Positions 52,979 through 62,593 of a DNA stretch of 64,000 nt are shown in pieces (within the stretch, counting starts at the first letter, position 1; each line of letters starts with the position of its first letter). The position numbers and the translations under genes are program-made. The DNA is from Spirosoma endbachense (GTDB lineage Bacteria > Bacteroidota > Bacteroidia > Cytophagales > Spirosomataceae), in the NCBI RefSeq assembly GCF_010233585.1, contig NZ_CP045997.1, forward strand, positions 9,443,132-9,507,131, in the 5' to 3' direction. The notes beneath the pieces are model-generated. The model was not told the origin of the DNA. It did no database searches and worked only from the letters and a program-made list of their open reading frames with translations.

Positions 52979-53884
52979 ATGTTCTTTTTCATTCTGGGCA
53001 TCTTCGCGCTTATTGCCGGATTTGCCATCAATACACCTGCGCTAACATTTTCGCGCTTTGCCCGCCCGCTCAAAGTGGCCGGTATTATTTTAATTGTACT
53101 AGGTCTGCTTACATCCAGCATCCGTCAGATTGATGCTGGTCAGGTAGGTGTCATCTCGCTGTTTGGTAACGTAAGTGATCGTACCCTGAATTCGGGATTA
53201 AGTTTTGTCAATCCGGTTGCTACTGTCACAGAATTTGACATTAAAACACAGAATTACACCATGTCGGCAACAAACGATGAGGGTGAAAAACAAGGTGATG
53301 ATGCCATTCGTGTATTAACGGCTGATGGGTTGGAAGTAGTTATTGATCTGACCGTTCTGTATCGGTTAGTACCCGCCAATGCACCAAAGATTTACCAGGA
53401 GATTGGTACCGATTTTATGGACAAAATTGTTCGACCAATCACACGTACCCGTATTCGTGACAACGCCGTTTATTATGATGCGGTGGCCTTGTATTCGACC
53501 CGGCGCGATGAGTTTCAAACCCGTATTTACAAAACAATCGAGGTAGATTTCAGGAAACGGGGGCTCATGCTGGAACAGTTGCTGATTCGTAATATTGATC
53601 TGCCTGCCTCTGTCAAAAAAACTATCGAGTCGAAAATCAATGCCGAACAGGATGCCCAGAAAATGCAGTTCGTACTTCAGAAAGAACGGCAGGAAGCCGA
53701 ACGTAAACGCGTTGAAGCACAGGGTATAGCCGACTATCAGAAAATTCTTTCGACGGGGCTGTCCGACAAGCAATTGCAGTATGAACAGATAAGAGCCCAG
53801 CGCGAACTGGCGGCATCGCCTAATGCCAAAATCGTGATTATGGGCGGGCGGGGCAATGTTCCACTGATTCTGAACGATAACTAA
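52979..53884 (+). CDS. Prohibitin-like SPFH/Band 7 protein
   Basis: The 301-residue protein has one or two N-terminal membrane segments, a Band 7 domain (about 60-215, RQIDAGQVGVISLFGNV, LNSGLSFVNPV) and a C-terminal coiled coil (about 210-275, KMQFVLQKERQEAERKRVEAQG). These proteins form oligomeric membrane scaffolds that affect membrane proteases and lipid organisation. A Bacteroidetes promoter lies 182 bp upstream. It is convergent with the lipoprotein gene at 53957. Confidence 0.88.
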   Translation: MFFFILGIFALIAGFAINTPALTFSRFARPLKVAGIILIVLGLLTSSIRQIDAGQVGVISLFGNVSDRTLNSGLSFVNPVATVTEFDIKTQNYTMSATNDEGEKQGDDAIRVLTADGLEVVIDLTVLYRLVPANAPKIYQEIGTDFMDKIVRPITRTRIRDNAVYYDAVALYSTRRDEFQTRIYKTIEVDFRKRGLMLEQLLIRNIDLPASVKKTIESKINAEQDAQKMQFVLQKERQEAERKRVEAQGIADYQKILSTGLSDKQLQYEQIRAQRELAASPNAKIVIMGGRGNVPLILNDN

Positions 53885-53886
53885 TC

Positions 53887-53933
53887 AATGCTCAGCTTTT
53901 CTGCCGTTGGAACCTGCAGAAAAGCTGAGCATT
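53887..53933. terminator. 18-bp perfect hairpin between convergent genes
   Basis: AATGCTCAGCTTTTCTGC (53887-53904) pairs exactly with 53916-53933 around an 11-base loop, just after the prohibitin stop and before the end of the convergent lipoprotein gene. Confidence 0.65.
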
Positions 53934-53956
53934 ATCTGGATAGCAAAATCAAAGGC

Positions 53957-54400
53957 CTACTTAATCAATTCATAGCGAGTAGTAGCGCTACCCGTTTTAA
54001 GGTTTTGAGACAGACGATTCAAGTTAAGCACGGTTTCGCTCGCGTCGCTATCGACGGTATACTCAATAGTGCCATTACTCCCTGAGGGCTGAGGAGTCAG
54101 ACCGCTAAGCGTCAATTTCGTATTATCAGCCGACAGGGCCCATGTTCCCACAAATGTGTTATTGTCGACTTCTGTGAGTCGAACAGTCTGTTCCTGAGTG
54201 AGGTCGAGTTTGAATTGACTATAACCCGGTTTAGGATTGCCTGTCCCTCCTTTTGTATAGACCGTTGTGCTGTTTTCTTTGGCAATATTAACCGTCCAGA
54301 CTTGCCGAATACGTTCTGAAAGTGACTTTTCAGGTTCTTTCGTACCGCAGCCATACAGGCTGACAACCAGTATACTTAGCAAAATTATGTATGTTTTCAT
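53957..54400 (-). CDS. Small lipoprotein, lipocalin-like
   Basis: The 147-residue protein has a type II (lipoprotein) signal peptide ending at VSLYGCG (Cys18). Its beta-rich body is of the kind often annotated as a lipocalin-like protein in Bacteroidetes (TVNIAKENSTTVY, GTWALSADNTKLTLSG). Function unknown. Its gene lies 20 bp after the T9SS protein gene, so it is probably co-transcribed. Confidence 0.7.
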   Translation of the reverse strand: MKTYIILLSILVVSLYGCGTKEPEKSLSERIRQVWTVNIAKENSTTVYTKGGTGNPKPGYSQFKLDLTQEQTVRLTEVDNNTFVGTWALSADNTKLTLSGLTPQPSGSNGTIEYTVDSDASETVLNLNRLSQNLKTGSATTRYELIK

Positions 54401-54420
54401 CAGGAAAATGGGGTAGATTG

Positions 54421-56634
54421 TCAGTTTTTGAGTACTTTTTCACTTGCTGTTTTGTCATTAGCCTTTACCTGTATGATGTATAAGCCAGCAGGCAGGTCTG
54501 CTAGCCTAAAAGTGGCTTCATGAAAACGCGTGGTCTTATTCGACTCCCATTGCCGTACTTCTTTTCCTGCCGTACTCAGTAATCGCACCATCGCGGGAGC
54601 AGGTTTATCGAGCACTAGTTTAACCGTACATTCTTCCGATATGGGATTGGGCGATACAGTTAGCCCAATGCCGTCGGCGTTGGGTTCGATACCCGTAATG
54701 AGTGAAACCGTCACCTTGACGCTGGCACTAGCCGTACAACTCTCGGTATTTGTCACTTTAACTACATAGTCGCCCGACATACCGGCTTTGGCATTCGCAA
54801 TTGACGGATTCTGTGCACTCGATGAATAGTTATTAGGCCCCTGCCAGAGATATGTTCCACCCCCAGTAGCCGACAGTTGAATAGTCTGGGTTTCGTAATA
54901 ATTACCATTACTACTAGCTGAGGCTGTTGCGACCGGCACTGGTTTGATAGAAATTGTCAACGGAGTTGATGGCAGGCTAACTCGGCCTCCATCTTCACAA
55001 ACCGCTGTGTAACTCGTAGCCGCTGTCGGTTTTACCGAAATAGTTAGTCCGGTCTGACTGGTTGACCACCTTACTGTACCGGTACACTCACTAGCGGTCA
55101 GACTTACTTCACCACCGGGGCAAATACTTAACAAATTGGCTGATAATTTGGGCGGTAATACAGTATCTCGGGCAACTTCCAGTGTATATGGATTGTAGCT
55201 ATACGCATTACTGTTTCGATCGACACGGATATAGTAAACGCCGGGGTCGTAGGCATTTCGATTGACTACCAGGCTTTTTTCATTATTACTGAATGCCTGT
55301 AGAATTTGGTTTTGGGATGCATTATAAATACGGACTGTCGAACTAACCTGCGCCGGAATATCCAACATTTTAACAATTAATGTCGTACGCGTATCAACCG
55401 TGAATTTGAAAAAATCAACGTCATCAGCGTCGGCCAAGGTTGCCTTAATGGGCTTCGCAATGGAAATTGACTTAGCTTCCGTGAATGTATTGTTACATTC
55501 ATACGCATCTGTAGTATCATGCAGCACAACTAAATCAAAAAGATCATAACTATAATTTGTGTAGTTGTTTCGACTTATCACCACATAATATGTACCTATA
55601 CCACAAACGCTTTTGTCCATGTAAGCATTTTGACCTGAATTACCGGATGTGCGCCTGATTTCACGATTGGCAGGGTCGAAAATTTGCATATAGACCCCAA
55701 ACTCCTTTGGTATATTCTCGGCTGCTACGTATAGGAGTCCAGGTTTTGTTACATTGATTTTAAAGTAATCAGCGTCATCTTCGTCGGCCATTTGAATTTT
55801 CAATTTTTGGCCACTTTTTATTTCTTTCGCTGTCGTAAATGCATTGTTGCACTCATACACATCTGAAGTGTCTATACCAATGCGAAAATCGAAGAGTTTT
55901 GGGCTATAAGTTGTGTAGTTATTTCGGGCAACTACAACATAATATATGCCTGGATCACAAATAGGATAATCAATATACCCATTCGCGCCGTTACCCGAAG
56001 ACCATTGCTCTAAAGACTGCGTAGCACTATTGTATATCTGCAAATAGGTACCAAACTCAGTGGGTATATTTTCGGTTGCTGCATAGAGGATACCAGGTTT
56101 TTTTATGTCAATCTTAAAGTAATCGACATCCTCAGCGTCGTTTAAAGCAATCCTGAGCTTATCTCCGTTTTTGACCGTGGTAGCGGTCTGAAACGTATTA
56201 TTACACTCATACACATCAGTGACATCAAGCGTAGCTTTTAACGTAAATGTCTCCTTGCTGGAGCTATAATTACCAACCACAACGACATAATATGTCCCCG
56301 GAGCACATACCTGAGCATCTGCATAGGAGCTAAAGCCATAACCTCTGGACCCTTCACTTGCTAGTCTGACCGTACTGGCATTGAATATTTCAATAGCAAT
56401 GTTTATATCCTTTGGTACTTTTTCAACCGCTACATTCAGTACTCCTGGTGTCGATATTGTTACTTTAAAATAATCAATATCGCCGGAAGGCAAAGAAGCC
56501 TGGATCTCTTTGTCTAACGCTATAGAATTAGCTTGCGTAAATGAGTTGTTAGGCTCCGTTTCGGTCGTTTGGCCCCAGCTCGGCTGGAAGGCAAGGCTTA
56601 CTAGCCCAACGAGCAGTGTGAAAAGTCGATTCAT
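54421..56634 (-). CDS. T9SS-exported protein with four PPC-type domains
   Basis: 737 residues with a signal peptide (about 1-21). Four similar domains of about 115 residues follow (start points near 25, 139, 259, 378), each opening with a pattern such as YECNNTF followed by VDYFKI, as in bacterial pre-peptidase C-terminal domains. An Ig/PKD-like part comes next (about 490-650). A T9SS sorting domain (about 655-737) ends ADLPAGLYIIQVKANDKTASEKVLKN. It is probably displayed on the surface or released. The ligand is unknown. Confidence 0.82.
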   Translation of the reverse strand: MNRLFTLLVGLVSLAFQPSWGQTTETEPNNSFTQANSIALDKEIQASLPSGDIDYFKVTISTPGVLNVAVEKVPKDINIAIEIFNASTVRLASEGSRGYGFSSYADAQVCAPGTYYVVVVGNYSSSKETFTLKATLDVTDVYECNNTFQTATTVKNGDKLRIALNDAEDVDYFKIDIKKPGILYAATENIPTEFGTYLQIYNSATQSLEQWSSGNGANGYIDYPICDPGIYYVVVARNNYTTYSPKLFDFRIGIDTSDVYECNNAFTTAKEIKSGQKLKIQMADEDDADYFKINVTKPGLLYVAAENIPKEFGVYMQIFDPANREIRRTSGNSGQNAYMDKSVCGIGTYYVVISRNNYTNYSYDLFDLVVLHDTTDAYECNNTFTEAKSISIAKPIKATLADADDVDFFKFTVDTRTTLIVKMLDIPAQVSSTVRIYNASQNQILQAFSNNEKSLVVNRNAYDPGVYYIRVDRNSNAYSYNPYTLEVARDTVLPPKLSANLLSICPGGEVSLTASECTGTVRWSTSQTGLTISVKPTAATSYTAVCEDGGRVSLPSTPLTISIKPVPVATASASSNGNYYETQTIQLSATGGGTYLWQGPNNYSSSAQNPSIANAKAGMSGDYVVKVTNTESCTASASVKVTVSLITGIEPNADGIGLTVSPNPISEECTVKLVLDKPAPAMVRLLSTAGKEVRQWESNKTTRFHEATFRLADLPAGLYIIQVKANDKTASEKVLKN

Positions 56635-56732
56635 ACAAAAATGCTATGGATAGAAGTTGTAAGTAATCATTCATACAAAAACAAATCGCTAAAGCCGATC
56701 AGGCGAGGTTAGTTTCTGAGAACGTAACCAGG

Positions 56733-57323
56733 CTATCGTTCACCCAGAAAATAAGTGACCGACAGGCCAAACGTGCTGTTTTTAAGCTTTCCCCTAGCGC
56801 TAGGGTTGATATTGGCTAAGCCCACATTATAGAACAGGTTAAGCATCAGATTCTTTTCGGTCAGTTCATAACCGCCCAATAAACGCAGTCCGGCATCGAG
56901 TGCTTTCACGTCCGTACCCACTTCAATCCGTTCATCATCATCCATACCACCCAGTAAAAAGCCAAAGTAAGGTCCAATACCGCCAACCAGTTTGCCATTA
57001 CCTACCTCGTATTTATAGACGGCCTGAATGGGTACTTCGAGATAAGTCAGGCTTGTTCTGTATTTATCAAAACCATCACTAAGGGTTCCCCCTTTAAAAC
57101 TGAGCAGTAACTCTGGCCGAATGAAGAAGTTGTCGTTAACGGTGTATTCGGCAACCCCACCCACGTGCACGCCAAATAAACCACTGGTATTGACACTGAG
57201 GCCGGATGCACTTACCTGTAACTTAGATGTTTGTAGGCCGCCCGTCAGCCCAAAACGAAGTTGAGCATAAGTTGACAGGTGAAAGCAAATCAGCGATGTG
57301 GTCAGAAGCAGTATTTTTTTCAT
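56733..57323 (-). CDS. Outer-membrane beta-barrel protein (PorT-like)
   Basis: The 196-residue protein has a signal peptide (about 1-20, STYA/QLR), then amphipathic strands with the Bacteroidetes PorT/OmpA-like pattern (RFGLTGGLQTSKL, VHVGGVAEYTV, FFIRPELLLSFKGG). The C-terminus LSVTYFLGER ends in an aromatic-containing strand. It should be an eight-stranded outer-membrane barrel of unknown role. It lies 35 bp after the beta-propeller gene and 98 bp before the T9SS gene on the same strand. Confidence 0.8.
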   Translation of the reverse strand: MKKILLLTTSLICFHLSTYAQLRFGLTGGLQTSKLQVSASGLSVNTSGLFGVHVGGVAEYTVNDNFFIRPELLLSFKGGTLSDGFDKYRTSLTYLEVPIQAVYKYEVGNGKLVGGIGPYFGFLLGGMDDDERIEVGTDVKALDAGLRLLGGYELTEKNLMLNLFYNVGLANINPSARGKLKNSTFGLSVTYFLGER

Positions 57324-57358
57324 TTGATTGATTGGTTTGAAGGTAAAAACGGTGTGGA

Positions 57359-58327
57359 TTAACGCGTATAGCGGGGTTTCACTTTCCAGATATTATAATT
57401 TTTATCCGCATTGGAATAGAAATACACGGTACCATCCGGGCCAAAGCAGGGGTCGCCCTCATCCGTATCGCCCTGGGTAAGCTGAATCAGATCGGTACCT
57501 TCCACTTTCATGACATAGAGGTGATGATTTCTCTTTTTGGGGTTTTCGCGGTTGCTGACGAAAGCGATGTATTTCCCATCCGTCGAGAAGGCGCCATCCT
57601 TGTTGTTGTAGTCGCCATTGGTGAGCTGGGCTTTCTGGCCTGTTTTAAGGTCCATCGTAAATACCTGTACAACTTTCCCAACTTTGGCGTTGTAAATAAT
57701 TTTCGTGTTATCATTCGGATTGAGCGCCAGGTGCCCTCCTTCGGTTAAGACCGTGAAATTGCCGCCTTTTGCATCCATCGAGCAGATCATCCGGCTTCGG
57801 CCCATAATCGTTGTGAAGTAAATTTTGCTCATGTCCCGCGTGATAACAGGCTCAGCATCATCTTCTCCCATTTCGCCCTGCGACACATAGTTCAGGCCAA
57901 CGCCGGCCAGACTGGAACGAACAATGACCGCACGCACCGGTTTGACGTACGAGAATAGAATACCGGAATTGTTTGGCATCCAGGTCGGATAAGCCGCATC
58001 GGTAACCAGTGGGTTCGTAACGGGTGAACCAATTTCCTTCTTGATGATCCGGAGTTTTTTATCCGTCTTGGCCATCAGATTGCCGGTCTCCGAGAGTGTG
58101 AAATAGGTAGTCTTTTCCAGGCTATTATAGAGCAGCAGTTTTCCATCGGGGCTAATGCGCGGATAAAATTCCTGCCCGGCATCAACGGTTTCCCGCGTGA
58201 GCCCCTCTGCATTACCCGTTGGTGCTATTACCATCGACGATTTTTGCGCGTATACGATTCCAGAGAATGAGCCGAGAATCAGGAAAATCAATAGTGCCTT
58301 TCGGATGTTCATGACAAGTAAAATCAA
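57359..58327 (-). CDS. TolB-like beta-propeller protein (PD40 repeats)
   Basis: The 322-residue protein has an N-terminal export segment (about 5-27) and a C-terminal set of WD40-like PD40 repeats (YPRISPDGKLLLYNS, YPTWMPNNSGILFS, DGAFSTDGKYIAFVSNREN, DPCFGPDGTVYFYS). Such proteins form periplasmic propellers that bind partners. It may work with the barrel and the CsgG-like protein encoded on the same strand. A terminator separates it from the CsgG-like gene. Confidence 0.8.
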   Translation of the reverse strand: MILLVMNIRKALLIFLILGSFSGIVYAQKSSMVIAPTGNAEGLTRETVDAGQEFYPRISPDGKLLLYNSLEKTTYFTLSETGNLMAKTDKKLRIIKKEIGSPVTNPLVTDAAYPTWMPNNSGILFSYVKPVRAVIVRSSLAGVGLNYVSQGEMGEDDAEPVITRDMSKIYFTTIMGRSRMICSMDAKGGNFTVLTEGGHLALNPNDNTKIIYNAKVGKVVQVFTMDLKTGQKAQLTNGDYNNKDGAFSTDGKYIAFVSNRENPKKRNHHLYVMKVEGTDLIQLTQGDTDEGDPCFGPDGTVYFYSNADKNYNIWKVKPRYTR

Positions 58328-58334
58328 GTAATTT

Positions 58335-58378
58335 AAAAAAATGGCCCCACGTCACCATAGCCTTTATGGCTGTGGGGC
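58335..58378 (-). terminator. Rho-independent terminator of the CsgG-like gene
   Basis: Reading the minus strand, GCCCCAC (58378-58372) pairs with GTGGGGC (58350-58344), followed by a run of seven T (58341-58335). It stands between the CsgG-like gene end and the start of the propeller gene. Confidence 0.7.
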
Positions 58379-58422
58379 TTTTATGGTGTGGTAGAAACGG
58401 AAAGCATTGAAACAAGCGAGAC

Positions 58423-60138
58423 TCAATTCATTTTCAGGCTGGCCTTACCTGCTTCCAGGCTCACGACATCAAATTTGATTGCCGGATTTTTGCTGAGTAG
58501 ATCAACCAGTTCATCGGTAGTGCCCAGGTGTTCGATATGGAGCACACCATCGCTGCCTTTCAGATTTTTCTGAACAGCTTTTACTTTGGAGTTTTTCTTC
58601 AGGAACTCGGCCACCGTCGTAAGTTTCGCGTAACTGGTATTGGCAATATCGATATCGGTCACGGCTGCTGCTGGTACGGAAGCAATGGCAGCCGCCGGGC
58701 TTGCCGTAGATTTACCACCGCCACCAACTGCGCTTGCAAACTGCACGTTCATGGAACACAACCGTTCGAGCAGATACTGTGTCATGTTCTCGGATGCATT
58801 CCGGATGGCAATTTTATTGGCAATCGCTTCAGACACATCAATGCCACCACCTGCTACAGCATTCGTCGCCAGAATCGACCCATCTTCGGTAGCGATGGCC
58901 CGAATTTCGAGCCGTGCCCGACAAGACACCATGCCTCCCTGCGAGTTCGTACGTTCCGAAATCGTTTGCCCTGTAACGATGATGTTAGCTCCCATTTTCA
59001 GACCGAGCGATGCCATGGCTGCCAGATCGGCCGACGAATCAGCGACCTGTCGCATCTTTCCGTAGATTTTGGGATCAACGACCCGGAAACCCGCTTCGAC
59101 AAACTGGCGAATTAACTCCGTCTCGGTAGCCGATTGCTCGATCACGACGGGTTTAAACACCGCCGACGAGGCTGTCTGCCGACTGGCTGGCTCTTCTTTT
59201 TTCGCATCCCGATTGCGGCCACCAAATATTCCCTTGACCACCTCACTCGCCAGGCCTACATTCGCTTCCCGTTCCTTGAGTGCTATTTCGCGCTCGCGCC
59301 GGTTCAGATCGGTCGTTGTATTGTCGCGGGCAGTACCGGCAGTTGTGGCTTCCGTTACCAGAATAATCACTTTAGGAGAGCCATTTCGGAGCATCTGACA
59401 GTTTTGGGCCGTGTACCGTTTGATTTCCTTCGGTTTCATCGGCTCAGGCATTTCAATCTGGTCTTTCGCATCCGACATGATCTCAACGGCCTTGATAATG
59501 GCCTTCTGGACAGCATCCTGTACAGCACGGTTCTCGGTAGAGCCACCAATTGCCAGGCCATTTGCTCCGCCGAGTTTCATACCCCGGAACCCCGACGAAT
59601 TGCCTTTCATGTTGATATCACGGCTGAAAAGCAGTTCGCCTGTTTGCGGATTGAGCAGTTTCAGCGTAAAGCCTAGCGTTGCCGTATTGCCGCCAAAATT
59701 GAATCCACCCACCTGCGTCGATTTGTTACCCTCAGTGAAGTCAGTCACCTCGCCCGTCACAACTAGCTGTGCTCCAACCATTTTACCAGCCTGTGGGCCA
59801 GAACCATCCGTAAAACCATCCTGACCAAAAGCCATTTCGCCGGTCGCATCACCCACATTGCGGTTCATTTCCATAACCCGGAAGCAGTTGGTCTGCTGAA
59901 TGGCCGAAGTCAGCATTGTGGCTAGTTCATCGCCAAATGTTGAGTTAGCCTGGGCCGATTTAGTCGATACATTAAACCGGGCCACTTTCACTACCACGCG
60001 TTTGTCACGGGCAAGTCCTTTGCATTTTTCAGCGACTTTTTCGAGTGTGATCTCAGGCGTTTTCTGAGCGGCTAAAGGGCTGGTCAGCAGCATCAGAAGC
60101 GGGAGTACCAGCCAACCATTGCGTATTAGTTTTACCAT
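58423..60138 (-). CDS. CsgG-like protein
   Basis: 571 residues from ATG 60138 (MVKLIRNGWL, signal peptide to about 25). The first half has the curli-transport CsgG-type fold (VARFNVSTKSAQANSTFGDELATML, VTGEVTDF). The second half holds a repeat of similar topology (about 330-480) and a C-terminal region of about 90 residues. CsgG proteins form outer-membrane pores or bind such structures. An N-terminal lipobox is not obvious. The ATG at 60186 would precede the signal peptide by 16 residues, so it is unlikely. Confidence 0.78.
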   Translation of the reverse strand: MVKLIRNGWLVLPLLMLLTSPLAAQKTPEITLEKVAEKCKGLARDKRVVVKVARFNVSTKSAQANSTFGDELATMLTSAIQQTNCFRVMEMNRNVGDATGEMAFGQDGFTDGSGPQAGKMVGAQLVVTGEVTDFTEGNKSTQVGGFNFGGNTATLGFTLKLLNPQTGELLFSRDINMKGNSSGFRGMKLGGANGLAIGGSTENRAVQDAVQKAIIKAVEIMSDAKDQIEMPEPMKPKEIKRYTAQNCQMLRNGSPKVIILVTEATTAGTARDNTTTDLNRREREIALKEREANVGLASEVVKGIFGGRNRDAKKEEPASRQTASSAVFKPVVIEQSATETELIRQFVEAGFRVVDPKIYGKMRQVADSSADLAAMASLGLKMGANIIVTGQTISERTNSQGGMVSCRARLEIRAIATEDGSILATNAVAGGGIDVSEAIANKIAIRNASENMTQYLLERLCSMNVQFASAVGGGGKSTASPAAAIASVPAAAVTDIDIANTSYAKLTTVAEFLKKNSKVKAVQKNLKGSDGVLHIEHLGTTDELVDLLSKNPAIKFDVVSLEAGKASLKMN

Positions 60139-60308
60139 ACATGTAGTCTTTGATTGTGAGTAGGTTATGTGTGACCAGCTACCCAACCGAGTCTGATAGC
60201 TGGCTTTTAGTTCTTTATGCCTGCCAGATGATCGAGGTAACAGGGAATGTTAGAAGTATTTTTAACTAAGCGAAAATCAGATGATCTGGCGAGCGTGGAG
60301 GCACAAAA

Positions 60309-60371
60309 AAGTGGGCCTTAGTATCTGATTGTCAGGAGTATACCTTAACAATCAGACACTAAGGCCCACTT
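60309..60371 (-). terminator. Long hairpin terminator for the protease gene
   Basis: A 24-bp stem with one mismatch (60309-60332 and 60348-60371) and a 15-base loop, with a T run on the minus strand (60310-60305). It is the probable end of the sigma/anti-sigma/protease transcript. Confidence 0.7.
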
Positions 60372-60449
60372 TCGAAAATTGTCAGTTTAGTAAACCAGCA
60401 TCCGATATGCTGACGAAGTCTTACTCAGGAACCAATTCTTTACAGATCC

Positions 60450-61964
60450 TTACCAACGGGCAAAGTTGTATTGAAGGGTGACGTCTAAATTGTGTGATTT
60501 TGTTTTAGGGTGCGGATCGGTATTGAGCTGAATATTCTGACACTCATAGCTTACTGCAAGTTTGTAAGCACCCGCCCGAATGGTTTTTCTGAGCAATTCG
60601 ATGCCTATTGTTACTCGTGGGCTAACGGATACTTGAAGCGTCGGGACATTAGCCGGAGCTACAGTCGTAGCCGAATTAGTATAGTCGATGCCCAACGGTA
60701 GCCTCAACGTTGGTCCTGCACTCGCAAAGAAACCAATCCGGTTAGCAACGAATTGATTGCTTCTCCGGCCCAGCGGACTCCAGGTAACCTTCGGAAAGAC
60801 TGTCAAATAGCGCAAATCCAGCGTTTCGATCAGCCGCTTTGAGCTACCATCGCCAAGCATTGTACCATACCGCTGGCTCGAGAAGGCTACATCTGCTTCA
60901 TAGCGCAAAGGGCTATGCCACTTAAAACGGCTAATATTCAGGCCAGCATACCAGTTTTTCGTATCAGGGAATGAATAAAGCAGACCAGCCACCGGTAGCC
61001 CATTTGACGTAAATACAGGCTTTCCTGCCACTGTCATGCCTGCCACGAATCCAAGATCCCAAATAACACGTTCGGGTTGTAGTTCAACATAGGCCGCATT
61101 GGCGGCATCAGAAAAGTAATGAGCTCTGGCAAGGGTTACACGCTTAGCCTGGAGTTTATCCCAAAACTGCGTCATTGCCTTAAGCCGGTCTCCAAAAAAA
61201 GGATGCGATGCCGATTCGACAGATGAGTCATTGGAGCGGCCTGCTTTGTTTTTAGTTGTGGTTCGCCTTTGGCTTTCCCGTTCCGATGAACGAACGAAGA
61301 TGCTATCGAAACTAGTGATAAAACTCCTGAACGAAAACCGGTCATTACTATTCATAAGCAGCCATACAGCAAAAAAGTCGGCTTCTATTTCTTTGGCCTG
61401 CTGATTAGCCTTAACATGCCTATCCGATGCTTTTTGTTTCGTATTTTGCCCCTTCACAGCCTTTTCGCCCTCACCAGTTTTTGGTTCTTTCTCTAATGCT
61501 TTTTGGGCAGGATTGATCGGGCTACTACCATCCAGATGACCTAACACATGGTGACCAACTTCGTGTGCCAGTACATGCCAGTCTACCCAGGTCAATTTAT
61601 TCTTTTCTTTAGAGATTCGGTTCAGATACTCATTGTTGTAAGTGATCAATCGCTCTTCGCCATTGGCCGTCGAGGTACAAAGCAAGGCGCTTGGGTAGGG
61701 ACAATCAGTCTCTATAACTTTAATCTTCCCCTTAAACCGGATCTGGGGTGCATACTTTTTAATATCGACCAACATCTGGTTGACCAATTGGATGGCCTTT
61801 TCTTCATTTATCAGATAACCCTGCCTCTTTTTAACAGGAATATCTTCACAGTCACAGCGATCAGCATCACGCAGCAACTGTGCCTTGACTGGTGTAGCTA
61901 AAAAGAGAGTTCCAACTAGCCCGGTCAGGGCGAGAATGGAAGCGATTGAGGAGCTTGAGTACAT
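60450..61964 (-). CDS. Exported zinc metalloprotease fused to a barrel-like C-terminal domain
   Basis: The 504-residue protein has a signal peptide (about 1-28, ending KAQ). An M48-type metalloprotease domain follows with HEVGHHVLGH (H134, E135, H138) and a probable third ligand E194 (EIEADFFAVWLL). The last 200 residues (about 290-504) are rich in alternating polar/aromatic strands typical of a PorT-like outer-membrane barrel and end in FARW. The combination of protease and barrel is unusual. The gene overlaps the anti-sigma-like gene by 40 bp and is followed by a strong terminator. Confidence 0.8.
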   Translation of the reverse strand: MYSSSSIASILALTGLVGTLFLATPVKAQLLRDADRCDCEDIPVKKRQGYLINEEKAIQLVNQMLVDIKKYAPQIRFKGKIKVIETDCPYPSALLCTSTANGEERLITYNNEYLNRISKEKNKLTWVDWHVLAHEVGHHVLGHLDGSSPINPAQKALEKEPKTGEGEKAVKGQNTKQKASDRHVKANQQAKEIEADFFAVWLLMNSNDRFSFRSFITSFDSIFVRSSERESQRRTTTKNKAGRSNDSSVESASHPFFGDRLKAMTQFWDKLQAKRVTLARAHYFSDAANAAYVELQPERVIWDLGFVAGMTVAGKPVFTSNGLPVAGLLYSFPDTKNWYAGLNISRFKWHSPLRYEADVAFSSQRYGTMLGDGSSKRLIETLDLRYLTVFPKVTWSPLGRRSNQFVANRIGFFASAGPTLRLPLGIDYTNSATTVAPANVPTLQVSVSPRVTIGIELLRKTIRAGAYKLAVSYECQNIQLNTDPHPKTKSHNLDVTLQYNFARW

Positions 61965-62593
61965 TCGAGGAGTGGCAGAAGCGGTTTATTAAGCCTACTG
62001 ACATACAATATCTGTTTCTCCGAATTAAAACGCAACCCCACCGACTGCCACTGGGCAGTATCCTGAGGATTTTTCAAAAAAACAGTCAATGTGTCACGGC
62101 AGAATGTATAGGCCTGCGGTATCTTTTGTTGCTGATTCCGCTTCCATTGTATCCATATAGAACCACCGTAGTCATCATACCCCATCGTCGAGTTGTCTGT
62201 CAACAAACGAACATCCCGTTTCTCTGATTTTACGATTTGTGGCGTGCTGTTCGGCAGCGTGAAAAGATTTCTTAACCAGTCTCCTCCACCTACCCACACA
62301 CCTACAATCAATAGCGAAACACAGGCCGCCATGGCATAGGCATAGGGATGGCGCCATACTGTTGCCAGAACGGTAGAGCGTTTACGAGCCTTGGCCCGCG
62401 CTTTACCGGCCGCTTCCCATAATTCCTGACCAGCATCCCGCCTGGATACATCCGTCAACATGGCATGCATATTGACATCGTCGTAAAACGAGGAATCAGT
62501 CCTCAGCAATTCCTGATATTGCTGATTCTCTTCTTCAGTCAGTGTACCCCGCTGGCGTTTTTCGATAAGTCGTCGACGTTGAGATGGTGTCAT
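61925..62593 (-). CDS. Anti-sigma-factor-like membrane protein
   Basis: The 222-residue protein has a short acidic/helical N-terminus (GTLTEEENQQYQELL, about 16-30) of the kind found in anti-sigma domains, one transmembrane helix (about 84-103) and a C-terminal extracytoplasmic domain (about 110-222) of unknown type. No zinc-binding ZAS motif is visible. Its start overlaps the sigma-like gene stop by four bases (ATGA), and its end overlaps the protease gene. I infer that it holds the sigma-like protein at the membrane. Confidence 0.6.
   Translation of the reverse strand: MTPSQRRRLIEKRQRGTLTEEENQQYQELLRTDSSFYDDVNMHAMLTDVSRRDAGQELWEAAGKARAKARKRSTVLATVWRHPYAYAMAACVSLLIVGVWVGGGDWLRNLFTLPNSTPQIVKSEKRDVRLLTDNSTMGYDDYGGSIWIQWKRNQQQKIPQAYTFCRDTLTVFLKNPQDTAQWQSVGLRFNSEKQILYVSRLNKPLLPLLECTQAPQSLPFSP

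Noticed and set aside
59134-59676. 180-residue plus-strand frame
   Set aside because: Shadow of the CsgG-like gene, rich in Arg, Phe and Cys, with no motif.
58528-59824. Several long plus-strand frames opposite the CsgG-like gene
   Set aside because: The minus-strand protein has clear family motifs; the others have no domain and come from base-composition bias.
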